Below are positions 35,601 to 50,000 of a DNA stretch of 64,000 bases, piece after piece. The notes below the pieces were generated by a model. That model searched no databases, was not told the origin of the DNA, and was given only the letters and a program-made list of their open reading frames with translations. The DNA lies in the NCBI GenBank assembly GCA_964036275.1, contig OZ038434.1:11055060-11119059 (forward strand), read 5' to 3'. The position numbers and the translations under genes were made by a program. Position 1 is the first letter of the stretch. Every line of letters starts with the position of its first letter. The DNA comes from Litoditis marina (lineage: Eukaryota > Nematoda > Chromadorea > Rhabditida > Rhabditidae).

Positions 35601-36814
35601 TTTCATTTTCTGACGTCTTCACTGCATAATTTGAATATCTCCCTCTGTTAGCTACGTTTACATTTAGAGATCGCCCAGCATTCGAAACGCATAAACTATT
35701 AAACCCAGCTGTTTTACATTGACGAGACGCATCACGTGAACAATATGTGTTTCAGTTTTCACGAACCTGGCTCGCGGTTGAATTATGACAAAAAAATTTA
35801 TTGAATCACTGCAATCCGCTGGAAAGCTAACCGGAAAATAGTCAACTTAAAAAAAGTTGTCTTTGCGATACAACCCAAAATTGAGCACATTCCATTATCA
35901 AAGTAAAGAGCCCAAAGGCCCAAAGCTTGAACATCATACTCTAATAACTGGGTATCTAAATGTCTCTTTTCACAACTTGGGAACTTTCCGATCATTTTTG
36001 ATGAATATAGTTCAGTTTCTATCGTTTCCTATGAGTTTCGAGAAATGGCGCTAATGCGAGACCCCTTGTGCGACAGACATGCAATCAATCTTCTCCTAAT
36101 AGCTTAAAGACCAACACTCGATTCAAGAAGTAGTTAGCCCCGTCAGAAACATTTCCTAGGTCTATGATGTTCAGCCAAAAGATCAACTTATAGAAGGAAC
36201 AAGATTTTCTCTTGGAAAGAATCGTTCACCACAACTCCCAAAAATGGCGACAGTCATGTTTGGGAATTTCTCCTCATATAGAACGCACCGTGCACGTTTT
36301 ACCCGGGTTGTGAGAGTTTAACGTGTAAGTACTATCAAGATGACCACTCTTTCAGTACTAATTTGTTCAACGCAACGTGAGTCGAAACATTATTGAAATA
36401 CACCTATGCGTCTGAGAAAATTACCTCTTTGGGGATTTAGAAATCCGGACCTTTTTCGTTTCTGATATTTTTAAGCTTTCTGACACAAATGAAAGGGTAG
36501 CTGTTGATTCAAACATTCATCTTTTTTTGAACATCAATTGGATCTTATCGTTTTTGTACCAAAGACACTGGCTAAACAGTGAACTGATCATCGGTTTGAG
36601 TGGCAAAACTTTAAGCATTTTCAATGACACATTCACTACTACTTTTTTTAAATAACCCTGATGGTCACGTAAACTGACCGTCGTACTGCGTGGGCGTGGC
36701 GTACTTGTTGTAGGCGGTCTCGTTCTTCAACTTGTCGAGAAAACTGCGCGACAACGGCACGAACACATGGTCATCGGCGCGCACGGCCCAGAACAGAAAC
36801 AGCGCGTGCAACAT
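29625..36814 (-). CDS. Anion-selective amine-type Cys-loop receptor subunit (MOD-1/LGC group likely), complete
   Basis: Thirteen coding exons join in frame to 489 codons including stop: 36679-36814, 34448-34545, 33980-34105, 33806-33880, 33364-33436, 32904-33047, 32504-32606, 32069-32225, 31613-31768, 31268-31288, 30598-30719, 30252-30342, 29625-29789. Parts in order: signal peptide (MLHALFLFWAVRA); ligand domain with WLDHRLAHN and WRPDVYFANARSASFQ; Cys-loop CNMDLWKYPLDSQEC with 13 residues between the cysteines; a second Cys pair (GNCNGTYATGTWSC) typical of glycine/GluCl-like channels; M1; M2 with the PAR motif of anion channels (PARVSLSITTLLTISTQ); M3 (IDVWMGSCMAFVFGVMIEF); a cytoplasmic loop containing a seven-codon microexon (IESTDMQ); and M4 (IIFPLVFFIFNLAYW). 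The length and motifs fit nematode amine-gated chloride channels such as MOD-1, but the ligand is inferred. A damaged paralogue lies at 18844-22507. Confidence 0.85.
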
Positions 36815-37259
36815 CAGGTCATAGCTGACTGCGCCTGAGGGCAAATGCAATTAGACACCGCATCTGAGACCTATTAAAGCAACCGGTTCGCTATAATCTC
36901 GAGCAAGAGAACTGACACGAAACAGCTCAAACTCGACTGTCTAGCTGAGAAAATCATTCGTGCTAAACGTGAAAACAAAATGCTATTTCGAAACGTGGTC
37001 ACACTGACTTTTAGACTCTTCCATCACATAAAAAGACACATGATAATTTATGAAACTACGTATTTTTCACGTTCACTTCATTCAAGAAAAACAGATCATT
37101 GATCATAAGCGTCACAAAAATAAAAACGAACATTAACCTCACTTGATCATCATCAAATTGGGTTATAACTTTTCAATATTCAGAACAATAACACACTCAA
37201 CATGTTTGCATGTTGAGTGTGTTATTGTATGACCGAGTTTCACGAAAGAAAACAATAAT

Positions 37260-37530
37260 GTGAAATGAAGAAAAGAAAAAAGATAAGAATGGGATAGAGG
37301 AGAGAGAGAGAGGGAGAGAGAGATAGGCACAGAGGGCAGAGAGGCAAGAGAGAAGGTACACACCTCTGTAGTGAAATGATCACAACATCGAAAAAACGAG
37401 AAAAAACTAAGGAAACTCGAGAAAAGGAAAACAAATAGAGATGGGTTGTAGAGGGATAGAAAGACAGAAAAGAGAGAGAGAGAGGAAGGGAAGAAGTTAA
37501 ATTGATAGAGAAAGTGGGGAAGAGAGAGCC
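37260..37530. repeat. GA-rich (purine) low-complexity tract
   Basis: Long stretches of GAGAGA, GGGAGAGA and GAAAAAA occur on the plus strand, with very few pyrimidines. The minus-strand reading frame across it is Ser/Leu/Phe-rich only because of this composition. Confidence 0.8.
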
Positions 37531-40500
37531 GGAGAGCGTTACAAAACAATGGTGAGAAACAAATGCATAATTGTCGTTTTTAACTGCGTCTGAGATGGAC
37601 CCTTCAGTGACTTAGAAGAGAATAATTCATAATTGTGTCAATTATTGAAACTGGTAATTTGGGTGGCTAATTGCGAAGAGGTTCTTAATCACAGGTGTTT
37701 CAATTTCAATATTACCTTTAGGTGAGGTTTGTGAATCGAAAAGCGCGCAAACCGACATCTTTCACCGACATCTGAAATGTCGGTGAACTAATGAAAAATC
37801 AAAACATAAGGTTCGAGCGTTTCTTTAGTGTCAGAAAAAACTGAAACATTTGATCTCTTTGCAGCCCACGATTTTGATTCTCAGTTTAATTGGCTTCATA
37901 ATATAAACAAATTGTTTCTCTGTCTGCAGATAGTAGGCGGCACGGGGAGTTTAGCAAATTGGCAAGATTTTCAATCCTTCTCAAACGCTGTTTGGAATAT
38001 AGAGAGGAGAAAAAATTGTTTTTATGCGGATTCAAGGGATAGATAAATCCTATTGATGATTATATGGGTTGTTCCTCTCTATCAAAAGGTTTGTAACAGC
38101 TCTTTTTTTCACAAAACAAGCACTCTTCACAAATAATTACACAAACAATTCAAAATGAGCGATGTTTGGTTGCATAAACCTATGAATACAAGGGGTCTGG
38201 CGAGGCTAAGTTGAGAGCCGCACTATGCTCTATAGCCATTGTCAAGAAGGTAACAACCTCAAAAAAGCAAAAAAAAATCACCCCACTGAAAAAGAATATA
38301 CTTCTGAGAAATGGGCTATTTATGTTGTTATTCTTTGGCACATGCAGTTCAGACAAAACATATTCCTGAACACGAAAATACGAGAAGTAAGTTGTTTATT
38401 GCATCAGGTGTGAGTTCAAAATTTGGATGAAAGAGGCGAAGAAAGATAAATATACGTAGTTGTGAAATGTTTTTTTTCTAGAATTAACTCATATTCACAA
38501 TTTTTCCAGCATTCATGAACACAAAATTTACTGCATTGACGCATAATAATTGTTATGCACATAATAAAAACGGAACAAAACAAGCTTTCGCGATGCGGCT
38601 CTCAAATATTCTCAGGAATTCTGACATTCGCAGGATTAGAACCTGGAAAGGCACAACAAGGAATATTTCACATTTGAATATGTCCAAAAATAATCATAGC
38701 TTCTATCACAAAAGCGGGGAGTGGCAGAATACTTGTGCTCTTACTTAGAGAGGAAAAGTTTGGATCACTTGTTGGATTTGAACACGTTTAGAAGTACACA
38801 CCAGGATATAAAAAACGGAACATGGAGGAGATACGGAACAATTAGTGATTGAGATAAAGTGAAAACAACAAGCTGGAAAAACTGTTCAGACACATGTTAT
38901 GTTTTGTTACGGTGGTGAACATTTTCTCTGTATGTTGTTATGTCGATCAATTTCTTACTGCTGTAAGTGGTCCAGTTTGTAAACGTCGTCAAACCAGAGT
39001 TCTTGGAACCACCGAGTATTCAGTTTACGCTGTTTTCTGAGTTATTTAGTAGTAAGGCGTCTATATTGCGAGCTCACTAACTTGATGTAGATTAATTCTG
39101 GGTGGAAAGAGGCTGGGCGCTGCTACATTATGAATTGGTAATGAGAAATTGTCAGGAGCTGCGAGTCAAAACAATGAGAAAGTATGGCAGTAGTCAAGGA
39201 CAATACCTTAAAGAAGAAGATAAGTTCACGCTTCACTCAGCTGACGCAAGCAGGTAGTCTCACTGAGTCTTCCTGGTTTCCCTAACTATCTCAGAGGGTT
39301 TTCGGAGAATTTCCGCAGCTAAATTATTCCACGAACATTAACCTACCATAAAATGAGAATAAACCTGGGTCAGATAGAGACTCCGAGGATAAGACAAGTG
39401 AATGTTTCGGCAAAGAACTTGACTACAAAAATGTGATCTCTGAAAGAGAAGATAAGTGATGATCCCTTCGTGAACTCAGAAAACGGCAGATTTAGAAAGG
39501 AAACACCAGGTCACAAGGATGAAATAACATCTGCAGCCAAATACATGGACATTCCCGTTGCAGTTTCGATCAAAGAACAAGTAGGATATAGGCACAGTGG
39601 TAAATTATATAGGGATGATCATATTAGAGTTTTCAGTTTGATTTGTGCACTATACACACGTGAATATTTTGAAATTAGAACTGAAACGATTCATTAATGC
39701 TTGAGGCGGAAATATCTGTTTTATTTAAAGTTTAGAGAATAATTCTGCGTCTTTCGGGTTAGCGTACTGTCTGACAGCAGATCACACGGTTTTATATGAA
39801 CTGGCTAGATACAATCATACCGTTACGAGCTAGCAGGAACCCAATAAAGCAGTAGTACTTCGGAAGACTAAAGAAGTCTAACATTGATCACAAACAGGTA
39901 AACTTCTCGTCGAGAAGAGAGTTTGAAGCTATCAGAAAAGTGTCCGCGACGTGTTTACATGTGGTTTAAGAGAGTTGGCTGGCTGCGATTTCCGTGACAT
40001 GGAAATGGCCGTAATGCAATACGGATACGACGAAAACGGAACGGCCCACAAATCACAGATATATGGGAGATCATTCGTCTGAATCATCGCCTAGTGAGAT
40101 ACTAGGAACTCCTAGTCAATAGCCACGTAAAACGTTCTTCCGGGACGTGTGATAGATAGTAACAGTGTGCACTAATACTACTGGTTTTTACAATTTGCGT
40201 GAATGCATTTGACTATAACGAACAGAAACATCAGGAAACAAAAAACGTTGTATATCGGTCGGAACCATCTATTGTTGTGGGTGAATGTGCATTTTTTGAA
40301 GTGTGATAAATTACAGTTTGATTCTAAATGTAATAACTACATCGTAGGTAATCGCAACACTATGGTGATGTTGACTAATCACTATCCTCTGGGTGTAGCG
40401 GGAAGCGTGCCAATTATCTCTTTGTAGATGTGCAAGAGTAATGAGAAACACTGAGAAACAAACACAATCTGACGTCGAGTGAGGTTAGTTCTAACAAGGA

Positions 40501-42202
40501 AGAAAACTTGAGAGACAAGTTGAATATGTAACGCTAAACAACGTTGAAAAATATACAAATCGTGCAGGACATTTAATTTTTTGAAATAGTGTCTTCTAAG
40601 TTAGCGATTTTTTCAGGTCTGTTACGGAAATTGAAGCGTGAAAATCAAAATGAAACCGGAAGTCTCCGAGTTATGTCAGACTTGGCTGAGACACGTGACA
40701 ATCATGTGGAAAAGTTGATTCAGACACGTGAAAATCGTGTTAAACCGACTGCCATGCATTTTATACGGTTATCATTGCAGTAATTTCATTATGCGCAAGC
40801 GATAACTAGATTTAAAACTAGTTTTCGCTTCTATTGCTCCGAATTGAACTAGTCAATGCGCCCAGAGATTACAACGAATGTAGCAGAATCAGTTTCAGGA
40901 AAAAATGCAAGGCAGAAAAGGGTGGAATCACGCCAGTAGTTGTAGTTTGATCCTACTCCTTCCAGTGTGATAACAGGCTTCGGGATGTGTGTGGACATCA
41001 AACTACATTTATATATTTGTTTACGACGAGGGAGGGATGAAAAAGCTAGAGATAAAGAGAAGCAGAATAAAAAAATTGCCAGCAAACTAAATTGAAGTCG
41101 AGTGAATGCTGTAATATGGCCAAACTTTGAACGTCTTTATCGGCCTGATTCGATAAGGCGAAGCAAGGTGTGACACTTGACAAACTCCCCAGAGGAAAGC
41201 GCGCATAAACGAATTCACGAAGAAAAAAGTGAACGCCAAATCAGTCCTGAGGGGCCGGAAAAAGCAGAACGTCGTCCATAAATATCAACCTTTTCGAATG
41301 GCAATCGGTAGATTTATAATTTTTCCAATTATTCTAATGAAAATAAGTTGTTAGGTATGGTAAATTGACTGGTTGCGCGGAAAGCGAAAATGTGGTTTTT
41401 CCTGTTGGACGTAGTTCTTGCTGTGTTAGAAATGTTGTTTCAGCTTCCAGTATATGTTTTATAGAGATCACCAGTACTTTTTATATGACCGAGGGGACTA
41501 AAATAAAATACTTACGGACCAAGATAAAAAGGTACACATCTAAAACGTGAAAAGTTGAGAGATTGTGCTGTCGAAAGTTCGTGTGGCCTCCTGGCAGCTA
41601 TCCGAGATACGGGAGGTAGGAGATTAATGACTTCTATCTCGATGTTATCACAAACATTTACACATTAATCAGAAAGAGAAACGCGGCGGCTCGACAAAGC
41701 ATTGATATCTCCGGGGGTCCAAACGATCGGGATCTCAAAAAAATGGGAAATATGGTGAAAGGCTTCCATTGCAATCTGAAGTTTGAAAAACTCGTCAACT
41801 ACCGAGGCGAAACCAAATGAATTTGGTTTTGCAGATTGTATCAACATATTCTTTTGACGAGAATTGGTTGGTGTGCTGAATCTCACTGAAGAAAATGAAC
41901 TTTGCGGAGAACATTGTTTTTTTTGCAATCTGGAACAAAAGTGTTGCATAATTCAAACTTTTGCGCGAAACTTGCACAAAGACTAAACCGTTGTGACGCT
42001 GATTTTAAGAGAATAAGCCAAGCGAATTCCGAATTCAACAGAATGCATTTGAACCCGCGCCAAACATTCTGGACTGGACTAGCAATCTTTACACTTGGAT
42101 AAAAGAATCTTGTGGACATATTGTAGGGAATGACTATTCTCAAGTTGTAGTTTGATGTAATTCTGCACGACAACAGCTCATTGCTATCAAACTACCAGCA
42201 CA

Positions 42203-42382
42203 GGCGGCGTAGCAATCCCTCCAATCTCACGAGAAGTTCATATGAGTTTCTCATGAGATACCTCATGAGCTACTCGTGAACTCCCAGTGTTGTAGCATAG
42301 CAATCAATAGATTCTCATGAGAAGCTCATGCGAATAGCTCATAAGGTATCTCATGAGATTTTTGAGGGATTGCTACGCCGCC
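42203..42382. mobile_element. 180-bp foldback MITE with CTCATGAG palindromes
   Basis: GGCGGCGTAGCAATCCCTC at 42203-42221 is repeated inverted at 42364-42382, a 19-base perfect TIR. The interior has repeated CTCATGAG, TCTCATGAGA and related 8-12 base palindromes. There is no coding capacity. CTCATGAG-rich sequence also occurs near 53290-53340. Confidence 0.8.
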
Positions 42383-45300
42383 AGGTCAAAAATTAAGAGT
42401 GCTAGCCAGTTTTTTTCGTGAGCGAAGTCTATAGGGGTCTGTGTTTATGAAACAGATAATTACAGGTTAATGGAACGAGAAGATATTTGTGTGTGTGAAG
42501 TATCAACAGTTATTTATCGATTCGAAAAGTTCATGATTAGTCAGAAAACTATCACTTAAGTTCAAGAACAGAGTAAGCAGAGAAGGAAAACCCAAGAAAC
42601 TAAACAGCACCATGAACGTATCTCTTGTTTCATGCGACAGGGAATAAATCAACTGCAATTGCTGGGTGCAACTGAGAGGTGTAAGAGACAGAAAAAGACA
42701 TAGATAGAAAAAGTCTATCAACTACAGCTGACCGAGTCGTTCTCCGAATATGAAGTGTGAACCGGTTCATTTGAACCCTAAAAAAAGTATAACTTGTTAT
42801 CAATTTTTGAAAGACATTATTGTACTCTGTTATACTACTCAATTCACCTCTTGAACATTACATTGGTATACTTTATGTTTGAGAAAAAGTTTTTGAGAAC
42901 AAGGGATCAGACTTTTGTGGTGGGCGGAATTCAAAGTATTGGTGTTCATCTTATTTCTTATTCTCCATACATTCAAAAGTGACCAGCAAAATGGATGAAA
43001 CAACTTCATTGAGGAAAAAATGTCTCGACCATTCATTTTCACAACCTCCAAGAGCCGTGTTGAAAAAAAAACCAAAAATGTCCATTGATATGCGCTATTG
43101 CTCGGCGGTCACAATCCTAATAGTCTCTCGAACTATTTCACAGAGCGAGAGGCTCAGGTCGAGAAGTCGAGGTGATATTTGGGAATGCAAAATCGAAACA
43201 TACTGTTAGAGGTCAACTAGGATCATATATACTGATAATTCGACTATGGATAACAGTTTTCATCTTTGTGAAAAGCATAGCTAGCTTACTACAGCAAACA
43301 CGGGGAGAGGCTAATTGGTAGGTGTGAGAACTATATATGTTATATCCTGACGACGAACGGCGCCAGCTTTGAGAGTAAATCGAGTGTAATGCAAAAAGAG
43401 GCGAAGAAGTTCTTAATATTCGGCCGAATGTAATGATGTCGAACGTATGTTCCCCGGAGACGCATATGCGACTATGAAAATGAACCGCGAACGGGAACTT
43501 TCGAGGACTAAGCAGAACATCCAACTTATATGGGCGACTATAACTCATTTGTAGTCTGATCTGCATACACAGAATGTTTTTGGGATTACCACCGAAATGT
43601 CTTGCGATCACACTACGAATGCGTATTCCCTGTGTTGCTCCAGAAAAGACTGGCAATAACGGTTATTTTGGTCAGCTTGGATTCGTTTGTAGTTCGACCG
43701 TGGTCTTTTTTAACCGTTTCATCAGACAAGTGATGTGTTTTCTTATCAAACGTATTTCGGTCACCTCCTGTGAAACCGATTCAATCTCAAAGTTCACGTT
43801 TGTCATGTTCGAATAAGATTTCGATCCAGATCCATAGTCATTCTCTGTATAAAAATGATTTAGTGTACAAATCAATCGTTGTAGTTTGGCTCAAAACAGA
43901 TCAATTATGTTGTTGTTTTCCGGTAAAATTTGCATCAAACAAGATCAAGCTACAAATACAGTATAAATGAGCGATCCTAAGACAAGACTTTACGCAGTTA
44001 CGCTAGGGTTTGATGATTCTAATTGTGTACTTCGCTGCTGAACACTTCTCCACTCCACAAGTTGGTTAGGATTTTACGTAATGTGAGAATACGATGAAAA
44101 CCAATCATTGTACCTTGTCCTCGCAGTGAACTTTCGTTGGTTGTTCTTATTAAAATGTGCACAAGCTCAAGTATATCCCGTTTCTCGAACTTAAGAATGA
44201 ACTTTGCTCAATGGTCAAGCCGGTGGTAACCAAGACGTCAAGCTCACATTGTTCACGAAACAATTTTCGGAGACGCGCTCGGGTTTGAAAAAGGCAGTGT
44301 AGCATGAGCTGATGGGAACAATGTGCACTGGGGCAGAATTTTTCGGAAAATCGCCAGGAACGATTTTCAAGCTAAGCACGGAGCCAAAATCATCAAGTTT
44401 TGAATATTGGATGAACAAAATACGTATTACAAAAACAAACATTTATTTGTCTTTCTCTTCAACCAAGTCTTCAGAACTAAACGCACACACTATATTCATG
44501 AAAGTATACTTCAAACCCCCAAAGTAGTTTCACGTTCTCTAATACTCCCATTACAATGAAACCACGTCATCATGTCCGGTTCAGTTATATTTGCAAGAAC
44601 ACGAAATCAATAAGCTCGCTGTGTTAGAGAACCATGTTTACGTAAATATGCAGAATACGTGTATACTCATTGCAGCTTCAGATACAATGAGTTCTACTTC
44701 GATATCGGTCAAAGTTTTAGATATTAGCGAAGAATGAGAGGTTTTCTTATTAGAGAAAACGACAAAAACTCATAAATAATAAAAACTCGCCCGAGTTTGC
44801 CCCGAGGCAATGCGTTTCAAATAATAATTGAGTGCGGGCAGTCTTCTCCGGATGAGGTCTCGAATTGGAAGATAATGCATGAGATATCTCGCAGCCACAA
44901 CAAATGAGGCGCCACCTAATTTCACGAATTTAGCCCGCGGCCAGAATTAGAACTTGCCAGCGTGGTTTTGTGTTATTGAAAAGAGGCACCGAAATATTTC
45001 TCTGCCAGTAGTAATTTTACGTTTCATGGTTACTTTCAACTTATTTTGAGAATTCAAGTTGCACAATATGAGCTTGTACTCATGAGTAGAAGTGGGATCA
45101 CATTTTAGTTGTATTTGATCTACGCGCAACATATAACTTGAACTTAACTAGAAAAACTCAGTGGGTTCTAACTAGGAACACAGCAAAATAGAGCGATGCT
45201 AACGCTTATCCTGAGCCAACTTACTTCAATGAAATGGCGCATGTTGCGAAAAGTAGTGAGAACAAAAAACCATCGTGAAGTAATAGTGATCTGTCTCTTA

Positions 45301-46426
45301 AAACGATCTTGTCTGAGAAACGAATAATTGAATGATTTCGGAATTACAACCTTCTTAACTCCACACTGATAGTCAAATATGTAGTCATGTAGCATTTGCT
45401 AAACAAATGTAAGTTGAAAAATGTGATACTTTAAAGTATATAACTGATGATCATTCTTCACGTTTTTGCTTCTAGTAAACCATCTTTATGGCCATTGTCC
45501 TGTAAGTCCCCACTTTTTGTTGAGATTAATCTACTCGAATTCGAACTACACACATGCAAGTTTCCGGATAATGCTACCTTTCCCACGGACACGAACGTAC
45601 CACTCTCGACGTCATTTCTGTTGATGACCGAAGTCAGGTCGAAACTGTAGCAAAAGTGATGTGATGTCAAAAAAGGGAATACTCGTCAAAAGCAAGGAAT
45701 ATACGGGACAAAAACTGAAAAGTCGATGCGAACAGTTGTTTTAGTGGTGAAGCGTCTCGTTTTGATAGTGACTCAATTAAAGCCACTTTGACGCCATTTT
45801 ATGGCTAACAGTTGTTGCTGACTTGAAAAGAGACTTAAATAAATGAGGACATCATACCTATTTTTTGGTCGATAACTATGACCAGAAGTAATTTTGGAAC
45901 ATTTCGTTGCCGCAACTTTGAAATGGTAACTTGAAAAATTGGACTTTTTCACTGACATTTCAATCTTCAAATTTTCGTTAGAGGTGGCGTCAATCGTCAT
46001 ACAGGACCGGAAGCACAGTGAAGACTAACTATTTTGTAACGATACGAATGTGCAATTACGAAAGTATCAGTTGGCATGCCACTTTGTACCATTAATCGCC
46101 TGCCCGCCGCTGACCCCTATAGCTCATTTTCATTTTTTCAGATGTTGCGCTGTTTTGCAATGGTCTGAACTGAACTGGGTCTGCTGCTACATTATATTTG
46201 TACTTTCATTCAACCGCTACCTGCAGATAATGGCTATGCACAAGAAACTCATGCAGGCCAATTGACGAACAAAGAAAGATATATGTACACTTCATTTGTG
46301 ATATATTTGTATTCAAGCAATGACGAGGACTTCATGATTAGAACTGTGGAAATTGTGGTTCTAAGCGGGAACTGAAAATATGGGCAGGATAAAGAAAAGT
46401 GAGCGGTTTGGACACATGCAAAACAC

Positions 46427-46664
46427 GTATAGTCTCTTTCATTCCTACGAAGACTCCTACAGTATATTACACAATTCCGGTTGGTTCTAAATAACGTAAA
46501 TATTATAGGACAGGTCTATAATTTTGGCACGCAGTTCCGAATTTCAGTTACACACTACAGTGCTCCGAAAATGCTTCGACAAGGTTGTAGTTTGCATCAG
46601 AGAAAAGTCATTAAAACTTTCCATTGTGTACGGTAGGAGTATCTGTAGGAACGGTGTACTATGT
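46427..46664. mobile_element. MITE, copy 2 of the 237-bp family
   Basis: The left arm GTATAGTCTCTTTCATTCCT (46427 onward, continuing with GACTCCTACAGTA) closely matches the left arm of the element at 3767. The right arm GTAGGAGTATCTGTAGGAAC with GTGTACTAT (about 46632-46662) is its inverted partner with a few mismatches. Spacing of the arms is practically the same as in copy 1, but the interior is diverged. Confidence 0.65.
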
Positions 46665-47006
46665 ATTTTACATCAATGTATCATATATCTTTACAGGCGA
46701 GGCGGCTGTACGATGCATGGTTGGAGGGGCTTGGAAGGCTGGTCGAACGAAAGCGGACGGTCTAGCTTGCAACGACACTGGTCTAAAAAAAGGAGCTTGT
46801 ATTTTTCTAACTTCACACGCAACGACCATCCAAATTCAGAATAAGCGTGAACAAACGTTACACAATTCAAATTTTGGTTCTTTATTTGTTCTGTATATCT
46901 TTTACGAAAAATAGAACAACGGGTAGAGAGTTAATAATAGTGTCGATAACCATCACTCGATTGGTATCACGTTATATTCTTCTGTGTGAGGAAAGAAAGT
47001 TTTTGT

Positions 47007-50000
47007 TTACCTAGATGGTTGAATTCTCGTCACACTTTGGGCGCGATCCACGTTTTCCTTCTCCTTCCGAAGATCTTCTATCTGACGAGTTTTATCACCC
47101 AACTCCTGCAAAAAGTTGCAACATAAAAAATAAACACAAGATTCTTCCAAATGAAGCAGGAGATTGCTTTTCTTTGAATTCGTTTCGTTCTCAACTCGAA
47201 CACGTACCTGGTTGAGTAATTTGTTTTGTCGGTGTAACCAAACCAGCTGATCATCTTGTGGTTGTGGAAGGTTGGTTTTCTGAAAAAGCTCTGGTCTGTA
47301 ACTTCTCGGACAATTGAAGTGTGTTTGTATTGTTCATTGAGCGAAACGTGAAAAGTAGAACCTGGAGTTTTAAAACTCACAATTAGTGATGTACGAACGA
47401 GCAGTCCATGGACAAACGCCAATGATCATAAAACCACTTAGAACAACAAACCTGCAAGTTTCCATGTGAGGGAAATCCTTTGTCGCTGGTCTCCATCAAA
47501 GATACTATTCTTCTATTCAACTCCGTCAAATGAGCTCGGAGGAAGTTCAGTTTCTGCTCGTGGACGGCAGACTCCTGAAACGAAAGTAACTAAGAAATTC
47601 CAGTACAACAAAGAAAACAATGAGAATTATGAATGTTGCGATTGATGATTTTGGTTTCACAATATTATCATGACCATTATTAACTGCTAGGCAGAAATAT
47701 CCTTTCCCGAATTTAGCACTAAACCAATCCTTTTCGCAGTTCAGAAATAGACATACTGTTTTGCCACAAACTTCCAACAGAAATAAACACCGTGGTCAAA
47801 ACACAAGCATGTCAATTCAAATTTCAAGAACTAAAGTTTTTTTAAAAGATTTGGTAAGTTGTGTTGAGTTATTCTCCGTGTGTTAATCCTTCATTACATT
47901 AGACCGGAGTGGAAAGTACAGTACGTTCTTCAGTAGTTTGAATAGCACCTAGAAAGGTTCGAGGGACAAACACCTTGCAGTTTTCGGAAAATTCACTTCC
48001 TGACTGATGTGATAAAGTAATTAATTAGTTGATAGTCCACAACATCATGATACGTTATGACGTGACAATACGATTCGGTGCGGGTGAGAAACATTCGTCA
48101 ATTCGCAGCAAAGAAGTTCTGGTGAGAACCAATTGCAGACGTACGTGGTACGTAGACACCAAGTCACCAAAAAACATTGTCACGTATATCACAATAATTT
48201 TGTAAATATTGGTGACAATCCGAATTTGTGCAAAAACAAGTACAAAGGTTTTTCACTATCTGTTGTCCGATTTTTGAGTTGAAAAGAAATATCTGAGTTC
48301 TTGAGTTTTATTTGCGGCGTAGACAGCCCTAGTATCAAACATGTTTTCATTTATTTTCATCTTTTTCAAACCATGTTGAATATTTAACTTTAGTTCATAA
48401 AATTTACCAGTGCTACTACCCCTTGATTGAGAAGACGTGAGCGCTTTTCCAGTGTGCCCAGTCGTTCTTTGTACCATTCAGACAAGCGATTCGAGGTTTC
48501 CAGTCCCTTTCTCAGGAGCTCCTCTTCTTCCTTGTGAAGACCACCCAACTTGGCCTGAAAACAACTTGGTTGAAATAATTTCTTCATTCATTCATATCTG
48601 TTGTTGAGCCTGATTTCAAATGAAAATGTCACGTCTCATAAGGTTCGAACTTTGCTTCATATCTGATCATGAAATGGGGTTAAGCTGAAAAAAAAGGTAG
48701 ATGTTGACGTTTGTTACTGTGTTTGTAGTTTGCTCACTTCGCGATTCAGATCGAACTCGTATTCTGTATTTTGTGGTCCAATCAAACAATAACTCAAATG
48801 TTGTCAGATAACACTCTATCGGCTTAATTCGGAAACGTATAGCAAACAAAAGTTCTGACTTAAACACCGGTCAGGATTCACAGTGTCGTGCGGATACCGC
48901 TTCTGTTTTTTAAAAGATTACGGCACTCTATGATTCACGCAAGAATCACCGAATATGCAACGGTATATATTCTGAGTTGTTGTCATATTTTACGCATCTT
49001 ATCCGTTTGTCCTTACGAAATCAACAACGGTGTCGGAAATTAGTTTAAGAGCGTACCGGAAATTCACTCGAGCTATTCTATTTTGAGAAGTTGTATTTGT
49101 TTTTAAACCATTGTATCTGAAGTTTACTTCAATTTTTCATTCTATTTAAAAGGCTTCAATAATCATTTTCGTTCTGAAGTTTCCGTTTTGTCCAGAAAAC
49201 TAATAAACGCGAATTTTCGATTTTTTATCTCTCAAAATAGTGACTTCAAAATAGTGATTTTTTCATTGTTCAATACCTTGCTATATTCTATAGCCAATCA
49301 TTCCTGTGGGCGTTTTTCCACGTCCTTTTCCCACAATAAGGCCCCGCCCACTTTTTTAGCAGTACTAGAATTTCATTAATATTCTCATTACATTAGGTGA
49401 GATGCATTTCTTAGCAGCTCTCCTCACTACACTGCTCTGCCAATCTTTGGCGGTGGCGAAAAACTATGGAGATGTTCTGGAGACCGGAGAGAGACGTGAC
49501 CCCGCGGATTCAGAAGTGGCTTTGGTCAGTTGCTTTTAGTATCTAAGAGATGTTCACACAGGTGAGTTAGTGAGTGAACTGTCTGTTGTGTAGACCGTAA
49601 GACATTTAGCTACAAATTTAGTAGTAGAGAGCCGCCTACAATACGAGTGGTTACTGACATTTGTACTGATTGGCTACACAAAAATCACGTACTCCCTCAC
49701 CTAATACACCAACGCACAGTGTTGTTATGTCTGGTAGCGCTACAAAACAAGAAGTAGTATTATGATTCAAAAACTATGTCCCACAAATACTCAGATCGCA
49801 TGCAGATATTCAGTGGATATTGAGAAAGACTGATTTTCGACTAACGCCAAATTTTTTCGCGAAGTTGGTTGGCGTTGACTCCGTTTTCTCACCAAACATA
49901 TTCAGGAGAAATTGGCCAACTACATAATGAAGAGAGATAGTTTGGAAGAGGAAGATTCCGAATTCTCTCTACCCGAGGAGGAATCAAGTGACATCTTCGA

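Larger units (their letters stand above)
36815..47006. other. About 10 kb without a convincing gene
   Basis: No chain of exons with matching phases, signal peptide or recognisable domain was found on either strand. The stretch contains a purine-rich tract (about 37260-37530), a 180-bp palindromic element (42203-42382), a MITE (46427-46664) and several copies of a TTGTAGTTTGATC-like motif. It lies upstream of the complete receptor gene and downstream of the SAPCD gene (AATAAA on the minus strand at 46881-46886), so it may hold receptor regulatory DNA or untranslated exons. Confidence 0.5.

Noticed and set aside
43213..43656. 147-residue minus-strand frame
   Set aside because: No signal peptide, domain or neighbouring exons; composition looks like random sequence.
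46680..46850. Plus-strand frame with GEAAVRCMVGGAWKAGRTK after a TTTACAG acceptor
   Set aside because: It overlaps the end of a MITE and no partner exon or family match was found. It could be an exon of an unseen gene, but support is too thin.
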